A stretch of DNA of 64,000 nucleotides from JAXLRU01 sp046330935 (GCA_046330935.1 JAXLRU010000010.1:1-64000), one strand, 5' to 3'. Positions 37,269 to 46,108 are shown, counted from the stretch's first letter. Notes: generated from the letters alone by a model not told the origin. Program-made: numbers and translations.

Positions 37269-38060
37269 TCATGCCGAGGTTCCGGAGCGGACACCCTCGG
37301 CGAGGTCGGCGGCGAGCTTGCGCACGGCGGGCACTCCCCCGTCGCGCAGCGCCCGCACGAAGGCGGAGCCGACGATGACACCGTCGGCGAATCCCGCGAC
37401 CTCGGCGGCCTGCTCCGGGGTCGAGACGCCCAGGCCCACGCAGATCGGGGTCGAGGTCGCCTCGCGGCAGCGCGCCACGAGCGTCTGCGCGGCATCGCCC
37501 ACGCTGGTGCGAACGCCGGTGACACCCATCGTCGAGGCGGCGTAGACGAAGCCGCGCGACGCCGCACAGGTCGAGGCCAGGCGCGCGTCCGTGGAGCTGG
37601 GGGCCACCAGGAAGATGCGGTCGAGGCCGTGGACCTCGCTGGCAGCCAGCCACGCTCCGGCCTCGTCGGGGATGAGGTCGGGCGTGATCAGCCCGCTCGC
37701 CCCCGCCTCGGCGAGGTCGGCGGCGAACCGCTCGACGCCGTAGCGGTCGACCAGGTTCCAGTACGTCATCAGCACCGCGGGCGCACCGGCGGCCACGACC
37801 GCGCGGGCACCGTCCAGTGCGTGGGCCGTCCTGGCCCCACCGCGCAGCGCGGCGTCGACGGCGAACTGGATCAGCGGGCCGTCCATCAGGGGGTCGGAGT
37901 AGGGGACGCCGACCTCGACGACGTCGACGCCGCCCTCGACCAGCGCCGCCAACGCGGCCAGCGACGTCTCGTGGTCGGGGTACCCGACCGGAAGGTAGCC
38001 GATGAGGGCCGCGCGGCCCGCCGCCCGGGTGGCCTCGAGGACCTGCGCGACGCCGCTCAC
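37269..38060 (-). CDS. trpA: Tryptophan synthase alpha chain
   Basis: Cleaves indole-3-glycerol phosphate to indole and glyceraldehyde 3-phosphate, passing indole to TrpB. 263 residues. Catalytic Glu and Asp are in VEVGVPYSDPLMDGPLIQ (about 47-64). Phosphate-binding GLGVSTPEQAAEV (about 205) and TMGVTGVR are present. GTG 38060 overlaps the trpB stop by 4 nt. Next gene downstream is lgt, 37 bp away. Confidence 0.97.
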   Translation of the reverse strand: MSGVAQVLEATRAAGRAALIGYLPVGYPDHETSLAALAALVEGGVDVVEVGVPYSDPLMDGPLIQFAVDAALRGGARTAHALDGARAVVAAGAPAVLMTYWNLVDRYGVERFAADLAEAGASGLITPDLIPDEAGAWLAASEVHGLDRIFLVAPSSTDARLASTCAASRGFVYAASTMGVTGVRTSVGDAAQTLVARCREATSTPICVGLGVSTPEQAAEVAGFADGVIVGSAFVRALRDGGVPAVRKLAADLAEGVRSGTSA

Positions 38061-39301
38061 GCCTTGCCCTCGGTCACGTCCTGGAGGCCCGACTCCACGA
38101 GGCCGAACCAGCGCGCGGCCGTGTCGACGTCCTTGTCGCCGCGGCCGGAGAGGTTCACCAGCACGAGCCCGTCGGGCCCCAGGCGCCGCCCCTCGCGCAG
38201 CGCACCGGCGAGTGCGTGCGCGCTCTCGATCGCGGGGATGATCCCCTCCGTACGGCACAGGAGCTTGAACGCGTCCATGGCCTCGGCGTCGGTGACGGGC
38301 TCGTACCGGGCCCTGCCGATGTCGGCCAGCCACGAGTGCTCGGGGCCGACGCCGGGGTAGTCCAGCCCGGCCGAGATGCTGTGGCTGTCGACGGTCTGCC
38401 CGTCCTCGTCCTGCAGGATGAACGTGCGGCTGCCGTGCAGGACGCCGACGCTGCCGCCGGTGATCGAGGACGCGTGGCGGCCGGTGCTCACGCCGTCGCC
38501 ACCCGCCTCGAGGCCGAGCAGCTCCACGCCGGTGTCGTCGAGGAACGGGTGGAAGATCCCCATCGCGTTGGACCCGCCGCCCACGCAGGCGCAGACGACG
38601 TCGGGCAGGCGGCCGTACTCGGCGAGCACCTGCTCGCGGGCCTCGAGGCCGATCACCTGGTGGAACTCGCGCACCATGGTGGGGAACGGGTGCGGCCCGG
38701 CCACGGTCCCGATCAGGTAGTGGGTGTGCTCGACGTTGGTGACCCAGTCGCGCATCGCCTCGTTCATCGCGTCCTTGAGGGTGCGCGACCCTGCGGTGAC
38801 GGGCACGACCTCGGCGCCGAGCAGGCGCATCCGGGCCACGTTGAGGGCCTGGCGGCGGGTGTCCTCCTCGCCCATGTAGACGAGGCACTCCAGGCCCATG
38901 AGGGCGGCCGCGGTGGCGGTGGCGACGCCGTGCTGGCCGGCGCCCGTCTCGGCGATGACCCGGCGCTTGCCCATGCGCTTGGTCAGCAGCGCCTGGCCGA
39001 GCACATTGTTGATCTTGTGGGATCCGGTGTGGTTGAGGTCCTCGCGCTTGAGGACCACCGTGGCGCCGCCCGCGTGCTCGGCGAAGCGGCTCGCCTCGGT
39101 GATGATGCTCGGCCGGCCCGAGTACGTGCGGTGCAACCGCTCGAGCTCGCCGGTGAACGAAGGGTCCTGCATGGCGGCGTGGAACTCGCGGTCCAGCTCG
39201 TCGAGGGCCGCGACGAGCGCCTCGGGGACGAACCGCCCGCCGAAGCGGCCGAAGTAGGGCCCCTCCTGCCCGCCGAGCCGGGCCGCGGTCTCGGCGCTCA
39301 C
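38057..39301 (-). CDS. trpB: Tryptophan synthase beta chain
   Basis: PLP enzyme joining indole and serine to tryptophan. 414 residues. PLP lysine in NHTGSHKINNVLGQAL (about 95), phosphate loop CVGGGSNAMGIF (about 240), and AGLDYPGVGPEHSW (about 315). N-terminal GPYFGRFGGRFVPEAL is the family hallmark. GTG 39301 overlaps the trpC stop by 4 nt; the stop overlaps the trpA start in the same way. Confidence 0.98.
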   Translation of the reverse strand: MSAETAARLGGQEGPYFGRFGGRFVPEALVAALDELDREFHAAMQDPSFTGELERLHRTYSGRPSIITEASRFAEHAGGATVVLKREDLNHTGSHKINNVLGQALLTKRMGKRRVIAETGAGQHGVATATAAALMGLECLVYMGEEDTRRQALNVARMRLLGAEVVPVTAGSRTLKDAMNEAMRDWVTNVEHTHYLIGTVAGPHPFPTMVREFHQVIGLEAREQVLAEYGRLPDVVCACVGGGSNAMGIFHPFLDDTGVELLGLEAGGDGVSTGRHASSITGGSVGVLHGSRTFILQDEDGQTVDSHSISAGLDYPGVGPEHSWLADIGRARYEPVTDAEAMDAFKLLCRTEGIIPAIESAHALAGALREGRRLGPDGLVLVNLSGRGDKDVDTAARWFGLVESGLQDVTEGKA

Positions 39302-40110
39302 TGACGACCCGCCCGCAGCGCGGGGTGGGACCCGGCGGCCACGAGGTCGGCGACCGCCGACCGCGGGTTGCCGCCGGTCACCAGGCTCTCCCCCACCAGC
39401 ACGGCGTCGGCCCCCGCCCTTGCGTAGTCGAGCACGTCATGAGGACCTCGCACACCTGATTCGGCCACTCTCACCACTCCGTCGGGGATGCTCGGGGCCA
39501 CCCGCGCGAACTGCGAGCGGTCGACCTGCAGGGTCTTGAGGTTGCGCGTGTTGACGCCGATCACGCGGGCCCCGGCGTCGACCGCGCGGCCCACCTCCTC
39601 GGCGTCGTGGGCCTCGACCAGGGCCGTCATGCCCAGGGAGTGCACCCGCTCGACCAGGGAGACCAGCGCCGGCTGCTCCAGGGCGGCGACGATCAGCAGG
39701 ACGACGTCGGCCCCGTAGGCGCGCGCCTCCCAGACCTGGTAGCCGCTCACCACGAAATCCTTGCGAAGGACCGGCACGTCGACGGCCGCCCGCACCGAGG
39801 CGAGGTCGTCCAGGCTGCCGCCGAACCGGCGCTGCTCGGTGAGGACGCTGATCCAGCTGGCGCCGCCCGCCTCGTAGTCGCCCGCGAGCCCTGCGGGGTC
39901 GGCGATCGCCGCCAGCGCACCCTTGCTGGGGCTGCTGCGCTTCACCTCGGCGATGACCTTCACCCCCGCGCCCGATCGCAGCGCCGACTCGGCGGCCAGC
40001 GCGGGGGCCCGGCGGGCCGCCAGCTCCTGCAGCGCGGACAGGTCCGTGCGCTGCTGGCGGTCGGCGAGATCCTCACGCACCCCGGCGAGGATGTCGTCGA
40101 GCACGGTCAC
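39298..40110 (-). CDS. trpC: Indole-3-glycerol phosphate synthase
   Basis: Ring-closure step of tryptophan synthesis. 270 residues, TIM barrel. Substrate-binding VIAEVKRSSPSKG (about 50-62), VLRKDFVVSGYQ (about 115), GVNTRNLKTLQVD (about 185) and VAESGVRGPHDV. GTG 40110 gives MTVLDDILAGVREDL, typical of actinobacterial TrpC, with AGGAGG 4 nt upstream. First visible gene of the trpC-trpB-trpA-lgt run. trpE, trpD and trpF are not in the window. Confidence 0.97.
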   Translation of the reverse strand: MTVLDDILAGVREDLADRQQRTDLSALQELAARRAPALAAESALRSGAGVKVIAEVKRSSPSKGALAAIADPAGLAGDYEAGGASWISVLTEQRRFGGSLDDLASVRAAVDVPVLRKDFVVSGYQVWEARAYGADVVLLIVAALEQPALVSLVERVHSLGMTALVEAHDAEEVGRAVDAGARVIGVNTRNLKTLQVDRSQFARVAPSIPDGVVRVAESGVRGPHDVLDYARAGADAVLVGESLVTGGNPRSAVADLVAAGSHPALRAGRQ

Positions 40111-40274
40111 GGTGCCTCCTGACGAGGGACGGGCAGTGACGCCGATGGTACCGGCCGAGCGGCCGACAGCCGTCCTCGACCGGAGCCGGACCCGCAGGGA
40201 GCAACGTTCACCGCCGTACCACGCCACGCTGTGACCGGCGAGCGGGAACGGCTACGAGAGAGCTCCGCAATCGG

Positions 40275-40331
40275 TATCGTCGCCGCAGAACGGGGATCCG
40301 CCCCGTCGCGATCTCGTGATGGAGAACCAAA
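40275..40331 (+). promoter_or_regulatory. Possible promoter and ribosome binding site for the split gene
   Basis: A -10-like TATCGT (40275-40280) with a weak -35, then GGAG at 40321-40324, 7 nt before GTG 40332. The ribosome binding site decides the start of the following gene. Confidence 0.5.
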
Positions 40332-40617
40332 GTGTCGTACTCCGCTCCGCCCCCGCCGCCCCCCCGGCGCCGGCATCCCCGGCCAGCCCGGTGACAACCC
40401 CGCGGACAAGAAGGCCACGCAGGCCCTGATCTTCTCGATCATCGGCCTCCTGTGCTGCATCCCGCTGGCCGTGCTCGGCCTCGTCTTCGCCAACCAGGCG
40501 CAGGCGCAGGGGGCGACCAACGGGCGGGACAAGCCGGCGAAGATCATCGCGATCATCGCCATCGCCCTGTGGGCGGTCGGCCTGGTCCTCAACCTCCTGG
40601 TCTTCAGCAAGAACTGA
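40332..40617 (+). pseudogene. Small DUF4190-like membrane protein, frame broken at a C7 run
   Basis: From GTG 40332 (GGAG 7 nt upstream) the frame reads MSYSAPPPPPP and then, after seven C bases at 40359-40365, shifts to RRRHPRPAR and stops at 40394. The frame one base over reads on smoothly as GAGIPGQPGDNPADKKATQ and then two hydrophobic helices (ALIFSIIGLLCCIPLAVLGLVF and IIAIIAIALWAVGLVLNLLVF) to the stop at 40617. A single-base change in the C run would join both parts into about 94 residues with a proline-rich N-terminus, as in small actinobacterial DUF4190-type proteins. It may be a sequencing error, a real mutation or phase variation. Alternative: start GTG 40231 in the second frame, but it has no ribosome binding site. 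Confidence 0.7.
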
Positions 40618-40633
40618 GGTCCGTCGCAGGCAG

Positions 40634-40674
40634 GCGAAGGGCGCCGCACCCCTCAGGGGTGCGGCGCCCTTCGC
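40634..40674. terminator. Bidirectional terminator between the split gene and the DUF2752 gene
   Basis: Perfect 19-bp inverted repeat (40634-40652 with 40656-40674, loop TCA) between convergent genes. Confidence 0.88.
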
Positions 40675-40688
40675 GCGTCATCGGCCGG

Positions 40689-41123
40689 TCAGGGACCGAG
40701 GGCGTCCCCAACCAGCAGGCGCACCCCCCACCAGGCACCGAGCACGCCCAACCACGCCCAGCCCGCCCGGGGACCGCTCCACGGCGGGGTCTGGGGACCC
40801 GTCCCCCGCCAGCGCCGCACGCCCCAGACGAGGAGCATCCCCGCGAGCACGGGGAGGACGGCGACCGCGAGCGCGTTGCTCGCCAGCGCCCCGGTGACGT
40901 CCCCCCGGGTGAGGTCGTTGACCGCTCGCAGCCCGCCGCACAGGGGACACGGCTGGCCGGTGAGCAGCAGGAAGGGGCAGAACCCCCAGCTGCCGCGCAC
41001 GTGCGGGTCGCGCAGCGCGAGCCCGAGCGTGGCGCCCCCGAGCACCAGCGCCGTGAGCCCCGGCGCCCGCAGCCGCGCGGCGAGGGGACGCACCTCGGCG
41101 CCGGCGTCGGAGCGGGTGTGCAT
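40689..41123 (-). CDS. DUF2752-type small membrane protein
   Basis: 144 residues with three or four hydrophobic segments. The family signature is the cysteine/Gly segment CPFLLLTGQPCPLCGGLRA near residue 45-63, placed just before a membrane segment. Function is unknown; the conserved cysteines could bind metal or form disulfides. ATG 41123 lies one base from the upstream stop, so it is co-transcribed with the preceding small membrane protein in the trp/his cluster. Confidence 0.8.
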   Translation of the reverse strand: MHTRSDAGAEVRPLAARLRAPGLTALVLGGATLGLALRDPHVRGSWGFCPFLLLTGQPCPLCGGLRAVNDLTRGDVTGALASNALAVAVLPVLAGMLLVWGVRRWRGTGPQTPPWSGPRAGWAWLGVLGAWWGVRLLVGDALGP

Positions 41124-41124
41124 G

Positions 41125-41367
41125 TCAGGCGTGGGGTGCGGCGGCGCTGTGGGAGCCGAAGCCCATGGCCGACAGGACCTTGCCGACGACCGCGCCGAGC
41201 ACGACGACGACGGCACCCACGATGCCGAGCCACAGCTGCGCGACCGCCACGGCGATCGAGGCCACCAGGAAGCCCACCATCATGATGCCGACCGCGGTCC
41301 ACGCGGCCACGCTGTTGCCGTGGCCTCCGCCGTGCGCCGCCTGGGGGGCCTGCTTGCCGTCGCTCAT
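41125..41367 (-). CDS. Small actinobacterial trp-cluster membrane protein (HGN motif)
   Basis: 80 residues with two transmembrane helices (MMVGFLVASIAVAVAQLWLG and VGAVVVVLGAVVGKVL) and an N-terminal HGGGHGNSVAAWTAV segment. Very similar short proteins with an HGN-xxAAWTAV motif are common beside trpC in actinomycetes; function unknown. ATG 41367 has GAGGAG 5-7 nt upstream and avoids a long poorly conserved extension. Confidence 0.8.
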   Translation of the reverse strand: MSDGKQAPQAAHGGGHGNSVAAWTAVGIMMVGFLVASIAVAVAQLWLGIVGAVVVVLGAVVGKVLSAMGFGSHSAAAPHA

Positions 41368-41423
41368 CGCCTCTCCTCGTCCGGCCGTGAGGCCGATCGC
41401 CGTGTCCTGGGCCGGACCCGCGC

Positions 41424-42002
41424 TCACGTCGGGTCCTCCCCTCTGCTCAGAGCTTCCCAGACGTGGGCGGGCGTCGGCGACGCGGTCCGCTCGTCGGCGG
41501 TACGCGTCGCCGCCCGAGGCGAGGACCGGGCGGTCCAGGCGCCCCCGCGCACGACCGCCAGCAGGCCCGCGGCCAGGGGCAGGAGCCAGGCCACGAAGGC
41601 CACCCACACCCAGGCCGTGACGCTCGCGCGGCCGGCCAGAGCCGCGACGTCCACCGCCCGCGAGGCGGAGGCCAGGCGCAGCGCCTGCTCCGGGGCTCTT
41701 GCGACGTCCAGGCAGCTCAGGGCACCCCCGAGCGCGGCCGGCACCGCGACGGCGCCGAGGACGCGCCGCACACGGCCGCTGGTCAGGGCCATGCCCACCG
41801 TGACGGCGAGGACGGCGAGCGCGAGCGCGACGGCGGCGGGCGCCGCCCGGCGACCGGCCACCGCCACCCGCACCGGGACGCCCAGGGCCGACGTGGCGGG
41901 CAGGACCGCCGTGGCCCAGTCCCGCGAGGACGCCATGAGCACCAGGCCCGCGCCCGCGGCGGCGCCGATCAGCGCCGCGGCCTTCTCCCGCGCCGGGCTC
42001 AC
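41424..42002 (-). CDS. Tryptophan-biosynthesis-associated membrane protein (TIGR02234-like)
   Basis: 192 residues, four transmembrane segments. The N-terminus REKAAALIGAAAGAGLVLMASSRDWA and the following VTSALG-like extracellular loop are characteristic of the membrane protein that sits in actinobacterial trp operons. Function unproven; a role in tryptophan transport or anthranilate pathway support has been supposed only from context. GTG 42002 overlaps the hisI stop by 4 nt. Confidence 0.85.
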   Translation of the reverse strand: MSPAREKAAALIGAAAGAGLVLMASSRDWATAVLPATSALGVPVRVAVAGRRAAPAAVALALAVLAVTVGMALTSGRVRRVLGAVAVPAALGGALSCLDVARAPEQALRLASASRAVDVAALAGRASVTAWVWVAFVAWLLPLAAGLLAVVRGGAWTARSSPRAATRTADERTASPTPAHVWEALSRGEDPT

Positions 42003-42400
42003 CGGGCCGCGTCGGAGGTCGGGTCGGGGGCCGGCTGGAGCGTGGTGACGGGCAGCACCCGCGCGTCGAAGCAGGTGCGGTCGCCGGTGTGGCAGGCGGC
42101 GTCGACCTGGTCGACGGTGACGAGCAGCGCGTCCCCGTCGCAGTCCAGCCGAACGTCGCGCACGAACTGCGCGTGCCCGGAGGTGTCGCCCTTCACCCAG
42201 TACTCCTGCCGGCTGCGCGACCAGTACGTGGCACGCCCCGTGGTGAGGGTGCGGTGCAGGGCCTCGTCGTCCATCCAGCCGACCATGAGCACCTCGCCGG
42301 TGCCCTCCTGCCGGACGACGGCGCACACGAGGCCGTCGTCGTCGCGCTTGAGCTGCGAGGCGACGGCCGGGGACAGGGCGGAGGGGACGACGCGAGGCAC
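41999..42400 (-). CDS. hisI: Phosphoribosyl-AMP cyclohydrolase
   Basis: Third step of histidine synthesis: opens the purine ring of phosphoribosyl-AMP. 133 residues, monofunctional (HisE is separate at 50.6 kb). The zinc and metal motif CDGDALLVTVDQVDAACHTG...TCF is present (Asp and Cys ligands). GTG 42400 has GGGAGG 9 nt upstream. It heads a trp/his run: hisI, Trp-associated membrane protein, HGN protein, DUF2752 protein. Confidence 0.96.
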   Translation of the reverse strand: MPRVVPSALSPAVASQLKRDDDGLVCAVVRQEGTGEVLMVGWMDDEALHRTLTTGRATYWSRSRQEYWVKGDTSGHAQFVRDVRLDCDGDALLVTVDQVDAACHTGDRTCFDARVLPVTTLQPAPDPTSDAAR

Positions 42401-42439
42401 GTCGGCGATCCTCCCACGGCCCTCGGGGGTGGTGCGGCC

Positions 42440-44209
42440 TCAGACCGGTTCGGCGCGCGCGGCCGTCCAGCCCGCGAAGAGCTCCTGGTAGGCGGCGCAG
42501 CGGTCCAGCACCTCGGCGTGGGTCCCGACGTCGGCGACCCGCCCGTCCTCGACGACGACGACGAGGTCGGCCGCGACCGCCGTGGAGAGCCGGTGCGCGA
42601 TGGTCACGGTGGTCCGGCCGCGGCCCAATGCCTCGAGGGCGGTGTGCACGCGTGTCTCGGTGGCGGGGTCGACGGAGCTGGTCGCCTCGTCGAGCACGAG
42701 AACGTCGGGGGCGCACACCTGGGCGCGGGCCAGGGCGACGAGCTGGCGCTCGCCCGCCGACAGGGACTCCCCCCGGGGGCCGACGGCGGTCTGCCACCCG
42801 TGGGGCAGCTGGTCGACCCAGTCCTGCAGGCCGAGCACCGCCACGGCCTCGCGGACCTGCGCGGGCGTCGTCCCGGGCCGGGCCCAGGCGATGTTGTCCT
42901 CGAGCGTGGTGTCGAGCAGGAAACCCTCCTGCGGGACCAGGGTGACCCGGCGCCGCAGCTGCTCGAAGGGGATGTCCCGGACGTCGACGCCGCCGAGCAG
43001 CACGCGCCCGGCCTGCGGGTCGGCGAGCCGGGTGATCAGCCGCGCGAGGGTCGACTTGCCGGAGCCCGTGCGGCCGACGACGGCCACCCGCACCCCCGCC
43101 GGCAGGTCGAGGTCGACGTCGTGCAGCACCGGCGGCCCGCCCGGGTAGGCGAACCCGACGCCGTCCAGGCGCACCGAGAGCGCCCCGGGCGGCGGGCCGG
43201 CGGCGTCCCGGCCCTCCTCGGCGGGGTCGGCGATTCCCACGGGGGTGTCCAGGACCTGCACGACGCGTCGCCACCCGGCGCCTGCGTTCTGCAGCTCGTT
43301 CAGCACCTCGGTGGACATCTGGACGGGCCCGGTGAACAGCTGGACGAGGAAGCCGAAGGCGAGCAGCCGCCCCAGCGTGAGGTCGCCGTCGACGCCGGTG
43401 GCGGCCCCGACGACGAGGACGGCCGCGACCGCGAGGCCCGAGACCAGGGACGCGAGGGTGAAGCTGGTGGCGACGAGCGTCTGCGCGCGCACGGCGGCGC
43501 GGCGGTGCGCCTGGACGGCGTGCTCGGCGCGGTCGCGGGTGCGGTCGGCCACGCCGAACACGCGCAGCGTCGCGGCGCCGACGACCGCCTCCGACACGCT
43601 CGACAGGACGTCCCCGACCCGCTCGCGCACGAGGGCATACGCCGCCGACACCCGCGGCTGCAGGAGCACCGACACCACCAGCAGCGGCGTGAAGCACCCC
43701 CACACGACGGCGGTCAGCAGCGGCGAGTACGCGAGCATCAGCGCGGTGGCCACGAGCAGCTGGGCGCAGGAGGTCACCAGGAGCAGGCCGCCCCACTGCA
43801 CGAACGTCGAGATGGTGTCGACGTCGGTGGTGACCCGCGCCACCAGCGAGCCGCGGCGGTGCTCGTTCTGCGCGGCCACCGACAGGTCGTGGACGTGCCG
43901 GAAGGCGGCCACCCGCAGCTGGGCGAGGCCCGCCTCGGTGGCCCCGAAGACGCGGCGGTTCGCCCACGCCGAGGCCGCCGCCGTCAGGAGCACTCCCCCG
44001 GCACCCATCGCGGCCAGCGCGGCGACGAGCCCGGGTCGGGGCCCGCCGGCGGCGGAGATGCCGCGGTCGACCGTCTGCTGCACCGAGACCGGGACGACCA
44101 CGCGCCCGGCGGCCGCGACCAGCGACAGCAGGATCGTCAGGCCCACCCCGCGGGTGAACGCGGGGGCGACGGCACGGCCGCGCGCCAAGGGTCCGGGGCG
44201 GCGGCTCAT
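42440..44209 (-). CDS. Heterodimeric ABC exporter, subunit with consensus ATPase motifs
   Basis: 589-residue half-transporter: six transmembrane helices, then a nucleotide-binding domain from about residue 345. Walker A VVGRTGSGKST, Q-loop LVPQEGFLLDTTLEDN, Walker B VLVLDEATSSVDP with catalytic Glu, and switch His in TIAHRLST are canonical, but the signature is LSAGERQLVAL rather than LSGGQ. In the dimer this subunit supplies the working Walker site and the degenerate signature. Substrate unknown; lipids, drugs or peptides are possible. ATG 44209 overlaps the partner stop (ATGA). Confidence 0.92.
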   Translation of the reverse strand: MSRRPGPLARGRAVAPAFTRGVGLTILLSLVAAAGRVVVPVSVQQTVDRGISAAGGPRPGLVAALAAMGAGGVLLTAAASAWANRRVFGATEAGLAQLRVAAFRHVHDLSVAAQNEHRRGSLVARVTTDVDTISTFVQWGGLLLVTSCAQLLVATALMLAYSPLLTAVVWGCFTPLLVVSVLLQPRVSAAYALVRERVGDVLSSVSEAVVGAATLRVFGVADRTRDRAEHAVQAHRRAAVRAQTLVATSFTLASLVSGLAVAAVLVVGAATGVDGDLTLGRLLAFGFLVQLFTGPVQMSTEVLNELQNAGAGWRRVVQVLDTPVGIADPAEEGRDAAGPPPGALSVRLDGVGFAYPGGPPVLHDVDLDLPAGVRVAVVGRTGSGKSTLARLITRLADPQAGRVLLGGVDVRDIPFEQLRRRVTLVPQEGFLLDTTLEDNIAWARPGTTPAQVREAVAVLGLQDWVDQLPHGWQTAVGPRGESLSAGERQLVALARAQVCAPDVLVLDEATSSVDPATETRVHTALEALGRGRTTVTIAHRLSTAVAADLVVVVEDGRVADVGTHAEVLDRCAAYQELFAGWTAARAEPV

Positions 44210-46050
44210 GCGCGCCCCTGCCCTGCTCGCGCCTCCTGGCGCGCGTAGGCGTGCACCAGCTCGGCGTACCCGGGGACGCTCGCCAGCAGCTCGTCGTGCC
44301 CGCCGACGGCGGCGACCGTGCCCCCCTCCACCCAGGCGACGGCGTCGGCCAGCGCGATGGTGGCCTGGCGGTAGGCGACGACCACGGTCGTGCTCGCCGG
44401 CCCGCCCGGCCCGGCGGTGGCGCGGAGCCCCGCCAGGATGTCGGCCTCGACGGCCGGGTCCACCGCGGACGTGGCGTCGTCGAGCACCAGCAGCCGGGGG
44501 CGGCGGACGAGGGCCCGGGCGAGCGCGATCCGCTGCCGCTGGCCGCCCGACAGGGTCGCGCCGCGCTCGCCGACCCGGGTGTCGAGCCCGGCCGGCAGCG
44601 CCGCCACGAAGTCCCACGCCTGCGCCGTCTCCAGCGCCGCGCGCACCTGCGCGTCGTCCAGCCGGTCCTCGCCGAGGGTCACGTTCGCGCGGACGGTGTC
44701 GTCGAAGACGAACGCCGACTGGGCGACCAGGCACGCCGCGTCGGTGAGGGCGCCCCGACGCAGGGCGACGAGGTCGACGCCGTCGAGGAGCACCTCGCCC
44801 GAGGAGGGGTCCACGAGCCGCACGAGCATCCCCGCCAGCGTCGACTTCCCGGAGCCGGTGGGGCCGACCACGGCGATCGTGGTGCCGGCCGGGACGTCGA
44901 GGGTGGCCCCGTTCAGCGCGGGAACCGGGCGCCCGAGCGGGTCGGTGTAGACGTGGCGGACGCCGTGCGCCCGCACCGGGACGGGTCCCTCGCCGGCGGG
45001 CAGGTCGCGGGTGCCCTCGTCGACCTCGACCGGCGCCTCGAGCACCTCGCGGACCCGGTTCCAGCACACGATCGTCCGCGGCAGCTCGGCGAGCACCCAC
45101 CCCAGCGAACGGACGGGGAAGGCGACCACGGTGAGCAGGTAGGCGACCTGGACGACGTCGCCCGGCGCGGCGGCGCCGCTGCCGACCCGGGCCGTGCCCA
45201 GCAGGAGCACCAGCAGCGTGGCCAGGGTGGGCAGGCCCTCGATCAGCGGGTCGAACACCCCCCGGACCGTGCCGACGGCGACGTTGGCCCCCCGCAGGCG
45301 GTCGGCGACGGCGGCGAACCGCGCGGTCTCGGCGTCCTCGATACCGGCGACCTTCACCACGAGGGCGCCGTCGAAGCTCTCGTGGGCCACCCCGGACACC
45401 TCGGCGCGCAACTCCTGCGCGGTGGTGACCAGCGGCGTCATCCGGCGCTGGTACACGGCGTTGAGCGCCACGACCGCCGGGATCGCCGTCAACCCGACCG
45501 CGGCGAGCACCGGGTCGGCGGCCACCATCGCGGCGGCCGCGACGACCAGCATCACGGCGACGCCGAGCGACATCGGCAGCGGGGCCATCACCTGCCAGAT
45601 GCCCTCGACGTCGGCGTTGGCCACCGACAGCAGACGTCCGGCGGGGTGGCGCTGGTGCCAGGCCATCGGCAGCCGCAGGTAGGAGCGCACGACGGCGGTG
45701 CGGTGCAGGGCCTGGAGGGCGAACATCGTGCGGCCCGCACAGACCCGGCGCGCCCACACCCCGAGCGAGGTGGCCAGGGCCACCGCCGACAGGGCCAGGC
45801 CCACGAGCAGCAGGTCGCGCCCGCTGATGGAACCTGCCGCGAAGGCCGGCTGAAGGACGCGGTCGGTCAGTCGCCCGAGGACCCAGCCCGACGCCGCGGT
45901 GCCCGTGCCGTAGAGGAAGCTCCCGACGACGGCGGCCACGAAGGTGGCACGGGCGAAGCGCACGTGCGAGGCGACGACGCGCAGCCCGTCCCGCACGGGC
46001 CGGGTCCCGCGCACCTCGGGGACGGGGTCGGTGACGACGGCGGCGGACAC
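44206..46050 (-). CDS. Heterodimeric ABC exporter, subunit with degenerate ATPase site
   Basis: 614-residue half-transporter with N-terminal membrane domain and a C-terminal nucleotide-binding domain. Walker A VVGPTGSGKST and signature LSGGQRQRIAL are canonical, but Walker B is LLVLDDATSAVDP (Asp for the catalytic Glu) and the switch region is VVVAYRQATI (Tyr for His). These are the changes expected in the partner that contributes the non-hydrolysing site. GTG 46050 follows GAGAGG by 8 nt. First gene of a two-gene unit, transcribed away from the TIGR03085-type gene. Confidence 0.92.
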   Translation of the reverse strand: MSAAVVTDPVPEVRGTRPVRDGLRVVASHVRFARATFVAAVVGSFLYGTGTAASGWVLGRLTDRVLQPAFAAGSISGRDLLLVGLALSAVALATSLGVWARRVCAGRTMFALQALHRTAVVRSYLRLPMAWHQRHPAGRLLSVANADVEGIWQVMAPLPMSLGVAVMLVVAAAAMVAADPVLAAVGLTAIPAVVALNAVYQRRMTPLVTTAQELRAEVSGVAHESFDGALVVKVAGIEDAETARFAAVADRLRGANVAVGTVRGVFDPLIEGLPTLATLLVLLLGTARVGSGAAAPGDVVQVAYLLTVVAFPVRSLGWVLAELPRTIVCWNRVREVLEAPVEVDEGTRDLPAGEGPVPVRAHGVRHVYTDPLGRPVPALNGATLDVPAGTTIAVVGPTGSGKSTLAGMLVRLVDPSSGEVLLDGVDLVALRRGALTDAACLVAQSAFVFDDTVRANVTLGEDRLDDAQVRAALETAQAWDFVAALPAGLDTRVGERGATLSGGQRQRIALARALVRRPRLLVLDDATSAVDPAVEADILAGLRATAGPGGPASTTVVVAYRQATIALADAVAWVEGGTVAAVGGHDELLASVPGYAELVHAYARQEARAGQGRA

Positions 46051-46108
46051 CCGGGCAGCCTCTCACGCACCTCAGGCGCGCGCTGACGCACCGTGGCAGG
46101 ATCGCCGC

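Noticed and set aside
40111..40331. Tryptophan attenuator leader before trpC.
   Set aside because: Only one Trp codon is in the region and there is no terminator/antiterminator pair.
40231..40331. GTG 40231 as the start of the small membrane protein.
   Set aside because: No ribosome binding site, and the sequence is poorly conserved in character; GTG 40332 has a good site and a family-like N-terminus.
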